From the NCBI RefSeq assembly GCF_905475465.1, contig NC_062238.1:6180501-6244500 (forward strand): 64,000 nt of DNA. Direction: 5' to 3'. The DNA is from Pieris napi (lineage: Eukaryota > Arthropoda > Insecta > Lepidoptera > Pieridae). How positions within the stretch are numbered: position 1 is the stretch's first letter; every line of letters begins with the position of its first letter. Made by a program: the position numbers and the translations under genes. The notes under the pieces were generated by a model. It saw only the letters and a list, made by a program, of their open reading frames with translations, had not been told where the DNA came from and did no database searches. Shown in pieces: positions 1 to 14,400 of the stretch.

Positions 1-3000
1 CCTTGCTGGCGACGTTGTATAACAGCGCTGTTCCGAACTCGCGTAGATCCGTCTGATCACTCAGCATACATTGCACACACACCTAAATAAATAACTATTA
101 TTAATACTGCTAAACAGCATTTCTGTAGTCCTATTGTACAACTATCATACTCTAATGTGCCGGACGTCCGATATGACGGTAGTAACCTCAGAATAGGAGC
201 AGCCGTGCGATTCTGTAACTCACTTTTCGAACTCTCACAGCGGTTTTCGCAGCATCGGTCGCGCTCAAATCAGTCATTTTATGATTTGGCATTCTGATAG
301 GGAGCTTGTAGTTTATGGTTTAACATAATGCCAAATCGTAAAATGACTGCTTAACGAGTGATTTGAGCGCGACCGCCGCTGTGTGAGTTCGAAAAGTGAG
401 TTACAGAATCGCAAGGCAGGTCTGATGGCTTTACATGCTCATTTGGAGCATGGGGGAGTTCATACACCGCCAACTACAAAATTTAGCGCTTTCATTTAAA
501 AAGATTGGAAAAATCTAAATGCATTAGGTATTTTAAGTTTCCATTTGGGAATTGGACCAATCGATGCTATTCTTTACCCCAGTAGTTTAGTTTAGTACTT
601 ATCTGCGATGAAAGCAGAATCATGTATAAATATTTTTTACAGTAGCCATAGTTTCTTGCCGGCCATGGGTGGATTTCTTTTTATTGTAGAATAAAAATGT
701 TATTCGAAAAAAATTATAAAGCTTCTCTAAACTGATTAGGTCAAACTCTCCGTGATATCCAAGTCCTCCTGTATACACGACCAACTGAACTCTGCTAGTC
801 CGCTATACGTGCTGCAGACAGGTTAAAACACCCCCAACTCTCCGATTTCTTACATATAATTAATAAAGTTAGCGATGCCTATATTACCTTGGTAGTGACC
901 CGTATATTTGACAGTGCTACACCCTTGTACTCCCACTCACTTATATAAAGTAGCCACTCTGACGATGACGTGTTTTCAAACAAGTTGCACATCTGAAAAT
1001 AATGTTACATTATGTTTTAGGGAGCGTTCAAGTATTACGTAACGGATTTTTTTTCCTTTTGTAAAACGTTACGATGCGGGGCGGGAATTGAATTACGCGT
1101 TATTGTTAATATTATTTTCTACTTACACCACATAATAGTAACTAAAGAGTCACTAGGTGGTCACGAAACGTTTTACTAGACTTGGATACAGTACTGTACT
1201 TGGGTACTGAAAAACGTTACGGCGAGTTCACGGGGGATGGGGTCAATAATCTCCAAAAATTGCTTTACGTAATACTTGAACGCTCCCTTTAACAATCTGC
1301 TGTTGTGAAAAACAAAAGACGTTCGTTTGATTGTGATTGATCAACGAACACGAACAAACGTTGCGTCATTAGTCCTCTATTAACTATACTACTAACTAAC
1401 TACATTTAATTATACGATGGTGTCAAGACCTAAATTTACATATCGTTTTGTTACGGAATGGAACCCCAATAAGTAATGTCGCTGCTTAAAAAATCCTACA
1501 ATAATATTGGATTCAAAACAATTGTTATAGTCATGTTAAACCGTATATCTTTCGTTCATTGTTATAATGATACTAGCTGACCCGGCAAACGTCGTTTTGC
1601 GATGTATATTATTTCTAGAAAGCTTTTTTTAGTTTAATAAAAATAAACTATCTAAAATAATAAAAATAGGGGTTTTTAGAGGAGTGAAAATAAGGGGTTG
1701 TGTGTATTTTTGTATGTTGTATCATAAAAAAATAAAATTTGAAAGTTTGAAAGATAGATAGTAGCTGATTCTCAGACTTACTGAATATGCATAAAAATTG
1801 TCATAAGAGTCGGTCGAGCCGTTTCGGAGGAGTATGGGAACGAACATTGTGACCCGATAATTTTATACATATTAGATAATTAACGTTTCTATATCTTAAG
1901 TCAGAATTTCAATGTCTTGAAAACCGCACATTAGAACGAACCAAATTGGAACAATCATGCTTTTTTGACAAAGTTTTCTTTCAACTAAAACCGAATATTA
2001 AGGCCGATTTACATTATCTTAGTGTTTAGGAGAGTGCTTTAGGATAGTACTTTAGTTGAAACATGTAAACGCTACTTGCTTTAGTAAACGCTACGCTAAA
2101 GAACTTGCCTTTCAAGTTGTACTAAAGCACTCTCCTAAACACTAAGATAATGATAGACGACTCATTGGTCTAGTGGTTAGTACCCCTGACTACGAATCCA
2201 TGGGTCCCGGGTTCGATCCCCGGCTGAGACGAACATCGATGTGATGAGCATTTGGTGTTGTGCTTAGGTCTTGGGTGTTTAAATATGTATTTATATGTCT
2301 ATCTATCTATGATATGTATGTATATCCGTTGCCTAGTACCCATAACACAAGCTTCACCAGCTTAGCATGGGACTAGGTCAATTGGTGTAAATTGTCTTTA
2401 AAATAAAAAAAATGTAAATCGGCCTTTACATAAAATACGATATACGAGGACTAGGACGGCATAGAGCTGTAGTCGTCGACCGCTAATGAGTGCAACAGTA
2501 TGCGACCACCGCGAGAACTAATTTACCATGATGGATCGCCTTTGACTCTCATTGATAACTCAATCAATACTTTTTAATAACTCTAGGAAATATTTCATCA
2601 ACTCTGTTAAAATGTCAGCAATTTGTTTTAGTAAAAAACTACACATTTTTTAAATAGAATGTTCATCCTTACTCCTAACAGTTAGTCTTCAAATATTACT
2701 TAGAATTATATGTTTATAATGAATCGGATGTTTAAGGATTGCTGTGTAATAATTATTAGTATTTATATCGTCTTCTAATATGCATCCTTAATATTGTATT
2801 ATCTACTTGATTACCGTTCTGCTATCATGGTTGTATATAATTATAATTTATCTGCGAATCTAGGTTTCTAAAAGAAAGAACGGAAAGAACTAGTTAGGAT
2901 ACATCAAATACTCCAGCTTTATATACATCTTCTTTTGCCCGTGCGCATGTGTTACAACCTCTTTTACAATTTATTCCCTACTCCGACCCGACCATCCAAC

Positions 3001-6000
3001 TTCGGGCAGTTGTTTGAGTCAATTCGTAACAATTCATAAACAACCGAACGAGTCAAATGAGTAACTATTGCACATGCGCACTTGTAGCAAGATTCTTGAG
3101 AATATGTTTCATAAAAAATGTTTAGAATTAAATTAAATAAATATTAAAAGCTAACACAAGAGAGCCGAGCATAGTGTTAACGGCAAGTATATAATCAAGG
3201 CGCTACTTACAAAAAGTCCTAAAGCACGTTGTTCGTCTATTGGCAACATGTCAATTGAGTGCGCATATCCCAATAAGGCGTGTTGTCGTCTATCTTGGTG
3301 TAGTAAAAGTGATACGTCATCTTTTAAAGCACTCGCTGCTAGACATCTCAAGACACCACAACGGGAACTAGTCTTTATTGACGGGTCGGTTAGGATACGG
3401 CCTAGAACAAGAATTTGATTAGGTATTATCTGTGCCCTGCGGTTTCACTCAAATGGACTATATAGCACATTTTTTTTTGACGTGACAACGTCTTATAATT
3501 CGATGGAGCCGGCTGCACGCACGAAAAAACATGACTCATGCGGCGTTACCTCGCTCTGAGGCGTTCCATTTAAAATTGACATAATTGTATTTATGCGTAC
3601 AAATAAATGTAACTTGATCAATTCAATTGTGATTTCCATTTACCTCCTTCTCTATATCCATACAAAATACCTATCAAACATAAAATTTAATTTTTTTTTT
3701 GAAAAATGCAGCCATCCCATCAATATTTTTTTATGACGTTGTCACGTTCAATTATCGTCAGTAAACCGACTTTACAGACAACCGATTTTTTTTTTATTTA
3801 AACTCGTAGTTCCTGAGATCGATCATAGAGTGTTCAAAGTGAACAAAGGGAAATTCCGAAAAGGAAATAATTATTCAAAACTTTTCATTGATGCCGCATT
3901 TATATTGACCATAACTTAATTCATTGTTACTCGCTGATAATTTTGGTGTTGTTCGTCACTTAAAGGTAAAAAAAATGGCAAAACGTGTGAAAAATTCTGA
4001 GACCAGGTCATAAAATACTTTGTGGTGTCTCAAAAGAAAGTTTACATTTATTTCTTTAGCGTTATGTGAAAATGTTAGACGACTTCTCGGTGCCAGAACT
4101 TCAAAACTTTCCTGGCTATAACCAAAGAACATGGTTCCCGAAGGACGGAGCAACGTTACACACGTACAATACGTCTCTGCCACGAGTTCGTGTAATTTTC
4201 TCAGGCAAATTGATCTCCAGGAGAGGTGACATAAATTGGCCTCCACGCAGTCTTAACCCCTATAGATTTTTTCATATGGGGTTTTCTCAAATTTAAAAAC
4301 TACGCCAATAAGCCGACTTCTCTGGCGCAATTGAAAGAAAATATCCGTCACGAAATGGCAGCAATCACTGAGTGCACCTGCCGAGCCGTCATAAGTTTAT
4401 TGTTCGATTAAATGAGTGCCGCTAACGCGAGGGTCTACATTTGAACGGTAGTATTTTTATGAAATAAACTCCCAAAATGTGTACTTTAATAATGAATAAA
4501 ACTTTTTGATACATGACTTTTTTTAATGGATCAACTAAAAATGAACTTCCCTTTGAGACACCCATTATGTATTTACACATTATGTATTTCATCGCCTTAC
4601 TTAATTTTTATTGTTTTTTGTATCTTGCATGCATGTAACGTATATTTTATATTTATTTTCTAAGGTTTTTTAAATTCCTTCTCACTAAAATAATACTTTT
4701 ACAGCCCGTTCCCACTAGTCGTAAGTCGCATAAGACTAAAAGTCGAAAGTCTGATGTCCCTGTTCACACTGCGTCGCGAGTCGTATAGGTCGTAGTTTCG
4801 CGCCATTCTGAATAAAACACGAATGGAGTGAGCAAGCAATGTGTAGCGATCTAGGAAGCGGGGCGGGGAGAGAGGTAACAACGCGCTCGAGTCGATTAGA
4901 CGCACGACTAGTGTGAACAGCAACAAACAGGCACCTATGCGAGCACGATTCGACGCGACTTTCAGTCTTAAAACGGGCGCTGGCCCGTCGGATGGTTTTT
5001 TGAGTCGTATTAGACTAAAAGTCGCGTCTCATCTAATGTGAACAGCTCCATATAAAGTGTATGGTGACCAGAGCATTCGACTTTTAGTCTTATGCGACTT
5101 ACGACTAGTGGGAACGGGCTGTTACTGTGTGTACGAGTGGAACTAAAATGTGTAAAAACCTTACCAATAAAACTGAGGAATTCATCGCCAAGTACCCAGC
5201 TCCCTTCACCCTGGACTAAATACTGTTGCAGTTCCTCCAGACTTTGCTTTTCTTCTGCCGTTAGTTCGACTCCTTCGAGGGTCTTTGAGAAGGCTTCAAA
5301 CTCTTGAACACCCTGAAATTAATATACACAATTATTAATGTATTTATTAAGATGTAAAATTAAATCTGTCTTAAAAAAATATCGGTTATCTGTAAAGTCG
5401 GTTTACTGACGATAGTTGAACGTCACAACGTCATAAAAAATATTGATGGGATGGTTGCATTTTTCAAAAAAAATAAAAAATATTTGTTTGATAGGTATTT
5501 TGTATGGATAAAGAGAAGGAGGTAAAAGGAAATCACAATTGAATTGATCAAGTTACATTTATTTGTACGCATAAATACAATTATGTCAATTTTAAATGGA
5601 ATGCCTCAGAGCGAGGTAACGCCTCAGAGCGAGGTAACGCCTCAGAGCGAGGTAACGCCTCAGAGCGAGGTAACGCCTCAGAGCGAGGTAACGCCTCAGA
5701 GCGAGGTAACGCCGCACGAGTCATGTTTTTTCGTGCGTGCAGCTGGCTCCATCGAATTATAAGACGTTGTCACGTCAAAATATGGAAAACATCTCATGAC
5801 CCAATATGATGAGGCTAATATCTCGATGTTACGATTATACGAGCAAAAGCATGTTGTTCGTATAATCGTAACATCGAGATATGTTGATATGTATAAGGCG
5901 TATTATCTACTATCTTGGTGTAGTATTACGTCATCTTTTAAGGCAATAGAGGCTGTGTATGGGGTCGAGGGTGCGAAAGAATATCTGTAAGGGTACTTCA

Positions 6001-8460
6001 CTATAGCAATAGAGAGTTAGATTTTAATAGTAAGTTTCCTTGCCACATAATTCCAAGATTGCAAGATTTCCTATTTATCAAATACTAATCAGGTTGATAA
6101 CTAATTTTTGAATAAATATTTATGTTTTATCTGTTTATTAAGTGGAGTTCGGCTGAAACTGAATATCACGTAAATGATCTGGAAGAACTTGGCACATCTT
6201 CTCTAATAAACGCCCCCAGTTATAACGAATTATATACTATCACACAATTTAACATATATACACATAAATAGTAACATAATTTTCGTTTCCGAATGCATGT
6301 ATGCATTTTAACAAATGCGTATATTTCTACCGTTGAAGAAAAACTAAATATTATTATTTTAAAATATGTATGAGCAGTATTTATCAACGCGATATTTTAA
6401 ACCGTACATTGGAACTTTAGCGCAGAAATAATTAGCGCAGATTATTTTCGAACAAAATTAAATCCAAAGATTGCCGGTCTTAAAAGAAAAACAAAAACAA
6501 ACAAATTCGGTTCACAATAGTGGTACAATTAGACCTTTATTAAATATTAAGTAGTACAGATAAATAAATGGAAAAATATTTTCATAGATATAATTTTGAC
6601 TTGTGACCCATTTGGTGCATTTACGATTGAACATGTTCATCATATATTCCATTAGTGTTCTAAGAATAAGTTTTTCCATGTAGCACTGAATATAATATAA
6701 ATGCGATTAAATAATATATATCTAATATATAAAATTCTCGTGTCACAGTTTTCGTTGCCATACTCCTCCGAAACGGCTTGACCGATTTTGACGAAATTTT
6801 TTGTGCTTATCCGGTATCTATGAGAATCGGCCAACATCTATTTTTCATCCCCCTAAATGTTAGGGGTAGTCCACCCAGTCCAGTCCAACTATTTTTTTTA
6901 TATTTTTAGATATTTTTTTCTGTTTTTATTTTTTTATGATACAGCATTAAAAAAATACATACAACCCCTAACTTTCACCCCTCTACGATCAACCCCTATT
7001 TTTTATTATAAATGATATAGATGGCAAAACGACGTTTGCCCGGTCAGCTAGTTTAATCTAACACTATGTTTACATAACATAGTTTTACAAAAGTTTGCCA
7101 AATTTCACCTTTACTGCCGTAGAGCATACCACAGATTAGTCGAAATATTTAAGTTTGCCGTAAAAACTGTTAACAGTCATATTCTATATTGCAGATAACA
7201 AAGTGTTGTCTGAACCCCTCTTAGCCTAAAGAACAACAGCGGGTTAGTGAATCTATAAAATTAAAACTACGTAATTATTTCTGGTAGATAAACAAACTTA
7301 CATCAATATCCCTGTAAACCACGGGAGGATCTCTAGCTCTCTTGCGTTGTTCCTCTACGCGCCGTTCCTCTGCCTCAACGTCAAGGTCACGAGAACTTGG
7401 CCCTGCCAGGGATACCGGATCTCTTACTTCTACTGCTTCTAAAGCTTCTGCCATATCTATACAAACAAACAAAAATACAAACAGCACGAGACGACGAAAC
7501 CGGTAGTTAAAGTAGTTTAAGAAATTACGCTTAAAAACTTTCTTGCTAGAGTAAATAGGCATTCTCTTATTCTTTTTATCGATCTATAATTTGCACAATA
7601 TATATTGTATGAAGTGAATTGAGAGAAACGAATAAAAACAAATTCATGAGGTTGATGACTCAAATAGATTCGCGCTACGTGTTATTTTTAGTTGCCCCGT
7701 TTAATCACTAGCTAAACATTTAGAATATTTATAATAAATAAGAATGTATTGCATCAAAAATAAACATTATTAATACTTACTGCACTAAAATAAACACGTT
7801 TTCAGAATGGAGGAATGTTTCGTCAAAACGCTTTTGACTGATTTCCCAACTACACGTGTAACCCACGTTGTGACAAAAATAGTAACAAATCAACTACCAC
7901 CTGATTGGTGACTTACCTTTAAACAAGAAAAATTCACAAAACGATGATAACACCTCGCTTGCTGAGAGCTAACTGTTTCAAATTCACCAATATTTGGCGT
8001 ATCGCCAAAAACCAACGCAGGATGGCTCATCGTTTTATATTTATAATCACACCAAATCCATGCTTATCCCATATATTAAGGAAACAAGAAGTGTTATGAA
8101 GCATACGTTTTTATTACAAGCACATTTCGTTTAGGTTTTGCATGTTATGTTACAAGTTACTCGACCTATTTGGAGAACATTAAAACGTCGGCATAAATAG
8201 ACGAGGTGGATCACATTTAAACTCGTTCTATAAACAACTTTGACACTTTTGTTTTAGGACCACTTGAAAAGCTAAGAGTTCATTGGTATTATTAGTTCGC
8301 CGAAATAATAAATATCGACAGTAGTAATAAGTTTATTCGAAACATGCTTTCATACAACATAGTAATTAAGCTATAATCTTATCTATTTTTAGCTTAGACT
8401 CTACTTCTACCGTGACCGCAAACTTTATTGTTTTTACACGCTTTATATTAGCTTCACCTG

Positions 8461-8491
<31 letters not shown>

Positions 8492-11400
8492 CCGACTCCT
8501 TCGGACTCGATTTTGACCCACTTTTAACGGACAGATTTAATTCAAACTTTGCGCACCTGTCAAAGATCGATGACAATGCGGAAAAAAATGAAAAAAATGA
8601 AAAAAATAAAAAAAATAAACTAAAAAATAAAAAATAGTCAAAAAACACTAGAACACACGCTTTTAAAGCACATCAAACTAAAAAGTGAAAAATTGGTTAA
8701 AAAAGGTTGCTCGATAGACGAAAAATATGGCACAGAGCGCCCCACGCTTTTTCCAGTATTTTTTGTTCATTACCATTTTCAGCCTAAATTAGGAATTATT
8801 TTTAACTTTTTAGTTTGATGTGCTTTAAAAGCGTGTGTTCTAGTTTTTTTAAACTATTATTTATTTTTATATAGTAATCACATTTAATTCATGTTCATCG
8901 TCACAAATTTCTATTGGTTTTTATAATTAAATTAAATTATTAATATTTTTCAAAGGCCCCTCATCAACGATGCTTCAAAAAGATATGCTAAGAGGCTAGC
9001 GTTTCTAGCCAAAATCAGGTAAACGTATGGTGAAGCAAGGTGGTCCAGCGTATGCTTGACCTATATGTGCCTAATTGTAATGAGCGATAAGGGCTTTCAC
9101 CGGATCTTGATTCACCTACTAAAATCGCTATTCCCATTTGGAAATCCTCCTTTGATAGATTCTCTGGGGCCCAGAATTCGTCCAGATCGCCCCGAGGCAT
9201 GCCTTCGTCAGCCCATTTATTCTGGAATTGCTTGTCAGGATTTCGTAAACCTGTAGCGTAATTTGAAACTAGGATACTTTGATGACCCGGAGCTTCATAA
9301 TCTAGTATCGGTATCCGACCAGTACAAAGATATGCTTCTCTATTTAAAAAAGAAATGAAGTGTTGCACACAATGCACATCATTTGCAAAATCGTCATCGC
9401 CGTACTCAGGGGGCATGAAGTCGTCGGGATTCAACAGCAGAGGGTCTAAATCAACTAGAGGAGGCTGATCACCCCGTTTTCGCTGAGGTTGTTTCCATTT
9501 AGCGAACGGTAGAGGGTTCAAATCGTAGAAAGCTCGACGACTTTCAGGCGGTGTATTCGGGTTTGCCATCGCCGTAACTATTTCTTTCAAGTTTGAATAA
9601 AGTATTCCAAGAACATTGTCTTTCAAACATCTGGGGTAATAAACTTTACCCTTATAGTTCACGGTTCCAATGCCTGCAATGATCTTACCTACAGGTAAAC
9701 ATGTAAACCAAATTGATTCAATAAGAGATCTTATATCCATAGTAAGACGTGGCCTATAAAACAGCGCGTCATCCGTGATATAACTTAGGTAGCATTTAGC
9801 CTTCAACAATCTATATTCAAATTGAGCTAGCGTAACTCGATAGAACGCGTAAGGTGTACATTCAGGAATGCGTACCGTTCCGTATGCGCTGCCATACATT
9901 GCGTATGCTTGCTTAAAGATATATTGTGTATAAAACCCTACTGATCTAGTTGTCACCGGAACTACCACTGCTGATTTCCACACAGAGATATGAAAAACGG
10001 TTAAGGAACCTCTAAATCTAAAAGTCTCGTCTTTTTTACATCGCAAATGTTTTAGCGTCTGAATGGACTTGAAGGTATCGCGTTTATACGTCAATTACGA
10101 CTTAGGTTTGAACGTATCTTCTATTTTCTCGTCACGATCGTTCTGCCATTTACGTGGACACGGAAAAGAGTCAATGCGATGCTTGTGGGGCAGTTGGGAG
10201 CACTGCACCTTTCCTGCGAATCGAGCATAAACAAATTCGTCTATAGTCGTATTTTTAATTAGACGAAGTCAACTGACGTTTACGGTGTTGTCAATTTTTG
10301 ATGAAATAAAAATAGTGTTGTGACAAAGTAAAAACCCCTGAATGAATGATCGGTGATGGCACTAGTCGCCGCGCCGCGCTTTGTAATAAGACGTCAAAAA
10401 AGTGATTGTAGTTACATAGTACTAGTACCTAACTTATATCAGAGCACTTTTATACAATTTTGAAATAGAAATAATATTCTTTTACTGTTTGAAATGATTA
10501 ACTATTCACACTCATTGTTCATTCATCTGATTGAGCAAGAACTGAACGCATCACTAATCACTATTACTTTAAACATGGCAACATTATTTTACAAAGTGAC
10601 ATTAGCTACTGTCAGTTGGCTTCGTCTAATTAAAAATACGACTATAAATGGGATTTATAATTTTTGAAATTCAAGTATAATTATTGTGACTATTAAACCC
10701 GATTTTATCCAGCGTATATTATATTTATGATAGCGTAATAACTTATATATTATGATGGCACTGCTATAAAAGAAGTTTTTTCTAACAGACTACAAAAAAA
10801 ATTTATTTGATCGATATTTCTACATGTATTCTATATTTTATTTTATTAGAAAGAAAATCAAAATGTAAGTTAGTAGCACACACACTCAGATTAAATTTGA
10901 AGATAATTTTGCGTCGTATTTTAGTTATTTTATTATCGAAGAAACAAACTAATGGTTTATTTAAAACAATCAATGCTTTGAGGTAATATTTCCATTAATC
11001 ACTTTACGTTATCAAAACTCAAGGCTTAGTTGAATAGCCATGTATCCTAATAAAATCCTTCTGTTAAAACGTCATAAATGCACAATGCCTACGCTAAACC
11101 AAACTTACCATCATCATCTCCGGCTCCACCTTGTTCGCGCAACTTCTTTCTTTTCTTTTCTTTTTTTCGCTCCTTTCGCGCATGTTTCTCCACTATGGTA
11201 CTACGTTTAGCTTCTAACTCCTGTGACGCAATCCTACGAATAAAATAATGTTGACAGTTATCACATATATTTAATCAATCAGTAAAAACATTAACTGGGC
11301 ATAAAATATTAAAGTAAACTCATCAAAAAGCAATATTTTTCAATAATTTTACAACAATTTTGAGTAGCAGAGAGATCGCGTCGGAAAATCTGGTAAATAC

Positions 11401-14400
11401 CTATATATTCTTATTTCAAACTACAAATAAAAACCCAAAGTCCATCTCCGTTATTTATTTTAGTTTTTTTTTAACATCGAAACTTGTAGAATATTCTAGA
11501 ATGGTCGCGATTGGTCATATGTCCTACGAATTGACTTATACGCGTGAACTGCTCGCAGTAGCAGGCAGAGGCCGGCCGCCGCACCTCGTAGTACTTGCAT
11601 GTGGTTCAATCCACTGGACCTACCACACATGTCATTAGAATATTCTACCAAGTTAAATAATTAGGTAATATTTTTTTCAAATAAACAATTATGGCACTAA
11701 TATGAAATGTGGGCTACAAGTAAAGGCCGCTTCACATATATCAGTGAAGCCACAGTTCCGTCAACGTGTCCGCTCAATTCAGTATCAGTGATACGGTATT
11801 GCGTCAGTCATTCAATTCACACATGTACTCAGTTTACGGAGCTTCAGTGAAAACGTGGCCGTCGTCAAGTAACGTGATTATGGCTCTGTTCAATACTACG
11901 GAGCTAGCAATGATAGCTGTTGCTTTAGACGAAGAGCAGCATCAAGGAAAAAAAGGAAAATGGGTACATGAAGCATGGCAATTAAGAGAGACGGAAGGAG
12001 AATTCATCACATTATACAAAGAATTAGTGAAAAGTTTGAATATTTTAAAATGTCAGAGAGCTGCTTCAATATTCTTCTGCAATAAACAAAATGTGACAAA
12101 TAATTACGCGGCGTCAGTGATCCGACAAAAAATATCGTTGTGAACGAATCCGTCCGTGATTGCCGGTGAGAGCACTGTATAGTCACTGACACTGACAAGT
12201 AGGGATGCGTTCATAGATAATGTATGAAAGAATATTTCGCACTGTGCCGGTACTGTTTCGTAACTGTGGCTTCACTGATATAATATGTGAATCGGCCTTT
12301 ATACCGTACTTGAGTACCGTGGCTACTATTTTTTACAAAGCAAAAAGGTTGCAAACAAGGAAAAAAACACAGTATCATCTAACTTCATGTAATAAAGCCG
12401 CTAATTTAAAATTCTATACGAAGAGATTCGCAGAGTTTTTATATTTATAAACTAAAAATATGTTATATCATTATCATGTTGTTCCCTTATTGGACACTGA
12501 TTACACACTTGAGTTCTAGCCATCTTCCCAACCCTAGACATTCTTAATTTTGTGAGAAAATAGGGGCTAACAACTTAGATATCATTATTATAACTCGACT
12601 TACCTTGCTTCTTCGATTTGATTATTGAGCGTAAGGTAATCAGGGCTGTCTTGTCGACTATGACGAACCCCGTTCGCGTAAACTGCCTGCAACAATTTTT
12701 TTTCCGGTAAATACACTTTTCATGGCAGTGATCAAGAGACTGGATAATTTAATTTTTTTTTTTTTTATAGAACGGGGGGCAAACGGGCAGGAGGCTCACC
12801 TGATGTTAAGTGATACCGCCGCCCATGGACACTATTAGATCTATTGTGTTCGGTATAAAAGCCTTAGAAGGCACAGCTACAAACCGATACAAAAATATGC
12901 TCGATGTATGCCATAGGAAGGTATAAAGGCAGGAATAAGAATTTAACAAAACATTGATTTACTAGGTGAAAATCACAGCGTGTGCCCAGCCATTTGAGCG
13001 TTGAAATACGTTTGCTACTTGTAGTACGTATGGATTTAGAAACAATTTTGGTTAATAATGCAACCGCCATTTTCTGGTACATCGTAAAACATGTATAATT
13101 ATGAAAAAACATACACAATTATCTTGTATTTACATATAAACAACTTTTTAACCATTAAAGTGTTTTGACTTACAAATTTAATTAGATTAAGACATGGAAC
13201 TATTTTATCCATTTCCCGATTCGCGGGTTCCAGATTCCGAATCATCGGATGTAGAAATCTGAGGATTTTGTAAAGATATTCATACATTATCGTCAATTTA
13301 CTGAATAAATAAGGGGCTTTCAATGTATTTTATTTCTTTGTCAATTATTAATGCGAAAATCATCGATATTGGGCTTTTGATTATGACATCGGTGTTTTTC
13401 TATCATCCCTAATGCGAATGCACCTGCACACGATAAAGCGCGCGGCACGCCGCGTACGAATGCTGCGCTATATTTGGTCAAGCCCTTAGGATTTAATAAA
13501 CAATTTAAGGGTACATCGAAAACTGAAAAATACGTTTAAGAATATCAGACTAAAAAATTAATTTGTAAATTATTATTGTTACATTAAAATATGGTGCAAT
13601 TTTTTTCACTTAATATAAAATAAAGCTTTACATCGTTCATATAATTAATGTAATATATTCGCGTGTATACCCGTTTAGAAAAAAAAAATGTGTGCGTGTA
13701 CTAGGTGTAGACACGTAAGAAGTGAAACTTCTTTATGACCTTATTTTTCGAAAAATGATCTACTACAGTGAAACCTGGTTAAGTGAGACATCAAGGGACC
13801 TGCAATGTCGTTTCACTTATAGAGGTATTCCACTTACCCAGTGTCTCAGATATATAGGTATAAATAAATATCTGTCTCATTTACAGAGGGTTCCATTAAT
13901 AGAGATGAGAATACAGGTTATTTCAGTTATAGAGGTGCGATCATTAAATAAAATAACGTGTTATGTATGTAAAGGATCAACCGTGGTAGGGACAAGAAAA
14001 AGATGGCGCGTAACCGAAAAATGTGACAAATGTGTGTAAATTTTTTTCCAACGCCGATACAAAGTTTGACTTCAATAAGCAACATGGCGCGTAACCTGCT
14101 ACAAAATTTCTCCCATACGTCGATAAAGAAGTTTCACTTCAAAAGATGGCGCGTAACGGAAAAATGTGACGCGTAACGAAAAAATGTTACACTACAATTT
14201 TTTCCAACCCCGATAAAGAAATTTCACTTCAATAATTTTAATGTCGGGTACATTTCGAAGATTTTCACACCTGTCAAAGGCAAGACAAAGTCAAGGTTAA
14301 GAAATTAACTCACCTGCGAACCATCTGGTACCAACTGCTCTAGCATTGAAGTAAGGGCTATTCTGAGATGCGCCGGTAAGTCTCTCTCAGCTTGTGACAG

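Noticed and set aside
2156..2230. tRNA gene
   Set aside because: A and B boxes are present but no closed acceptor stem; near-identical repeats elsewhere with a common body show it is a SINE head. The same reasoning applies at 25540-25614 and 58498-58570.
5544..5762. Peptide with repeated TPQSEV units
   Set aside because: It is only a translation of the 18-bp tandem repeat inside a non-coding mobile element.
8454..8648. Phenylalanine-rich small protein on the minus strand
   Set aside because: Translation of TGTA and A-rich simple repeats.
13099..13323. Minus-strand frame of 74 codons
   Set aside because: AT-rich intronic sequence with no similarity, no splice context and no codon signal.
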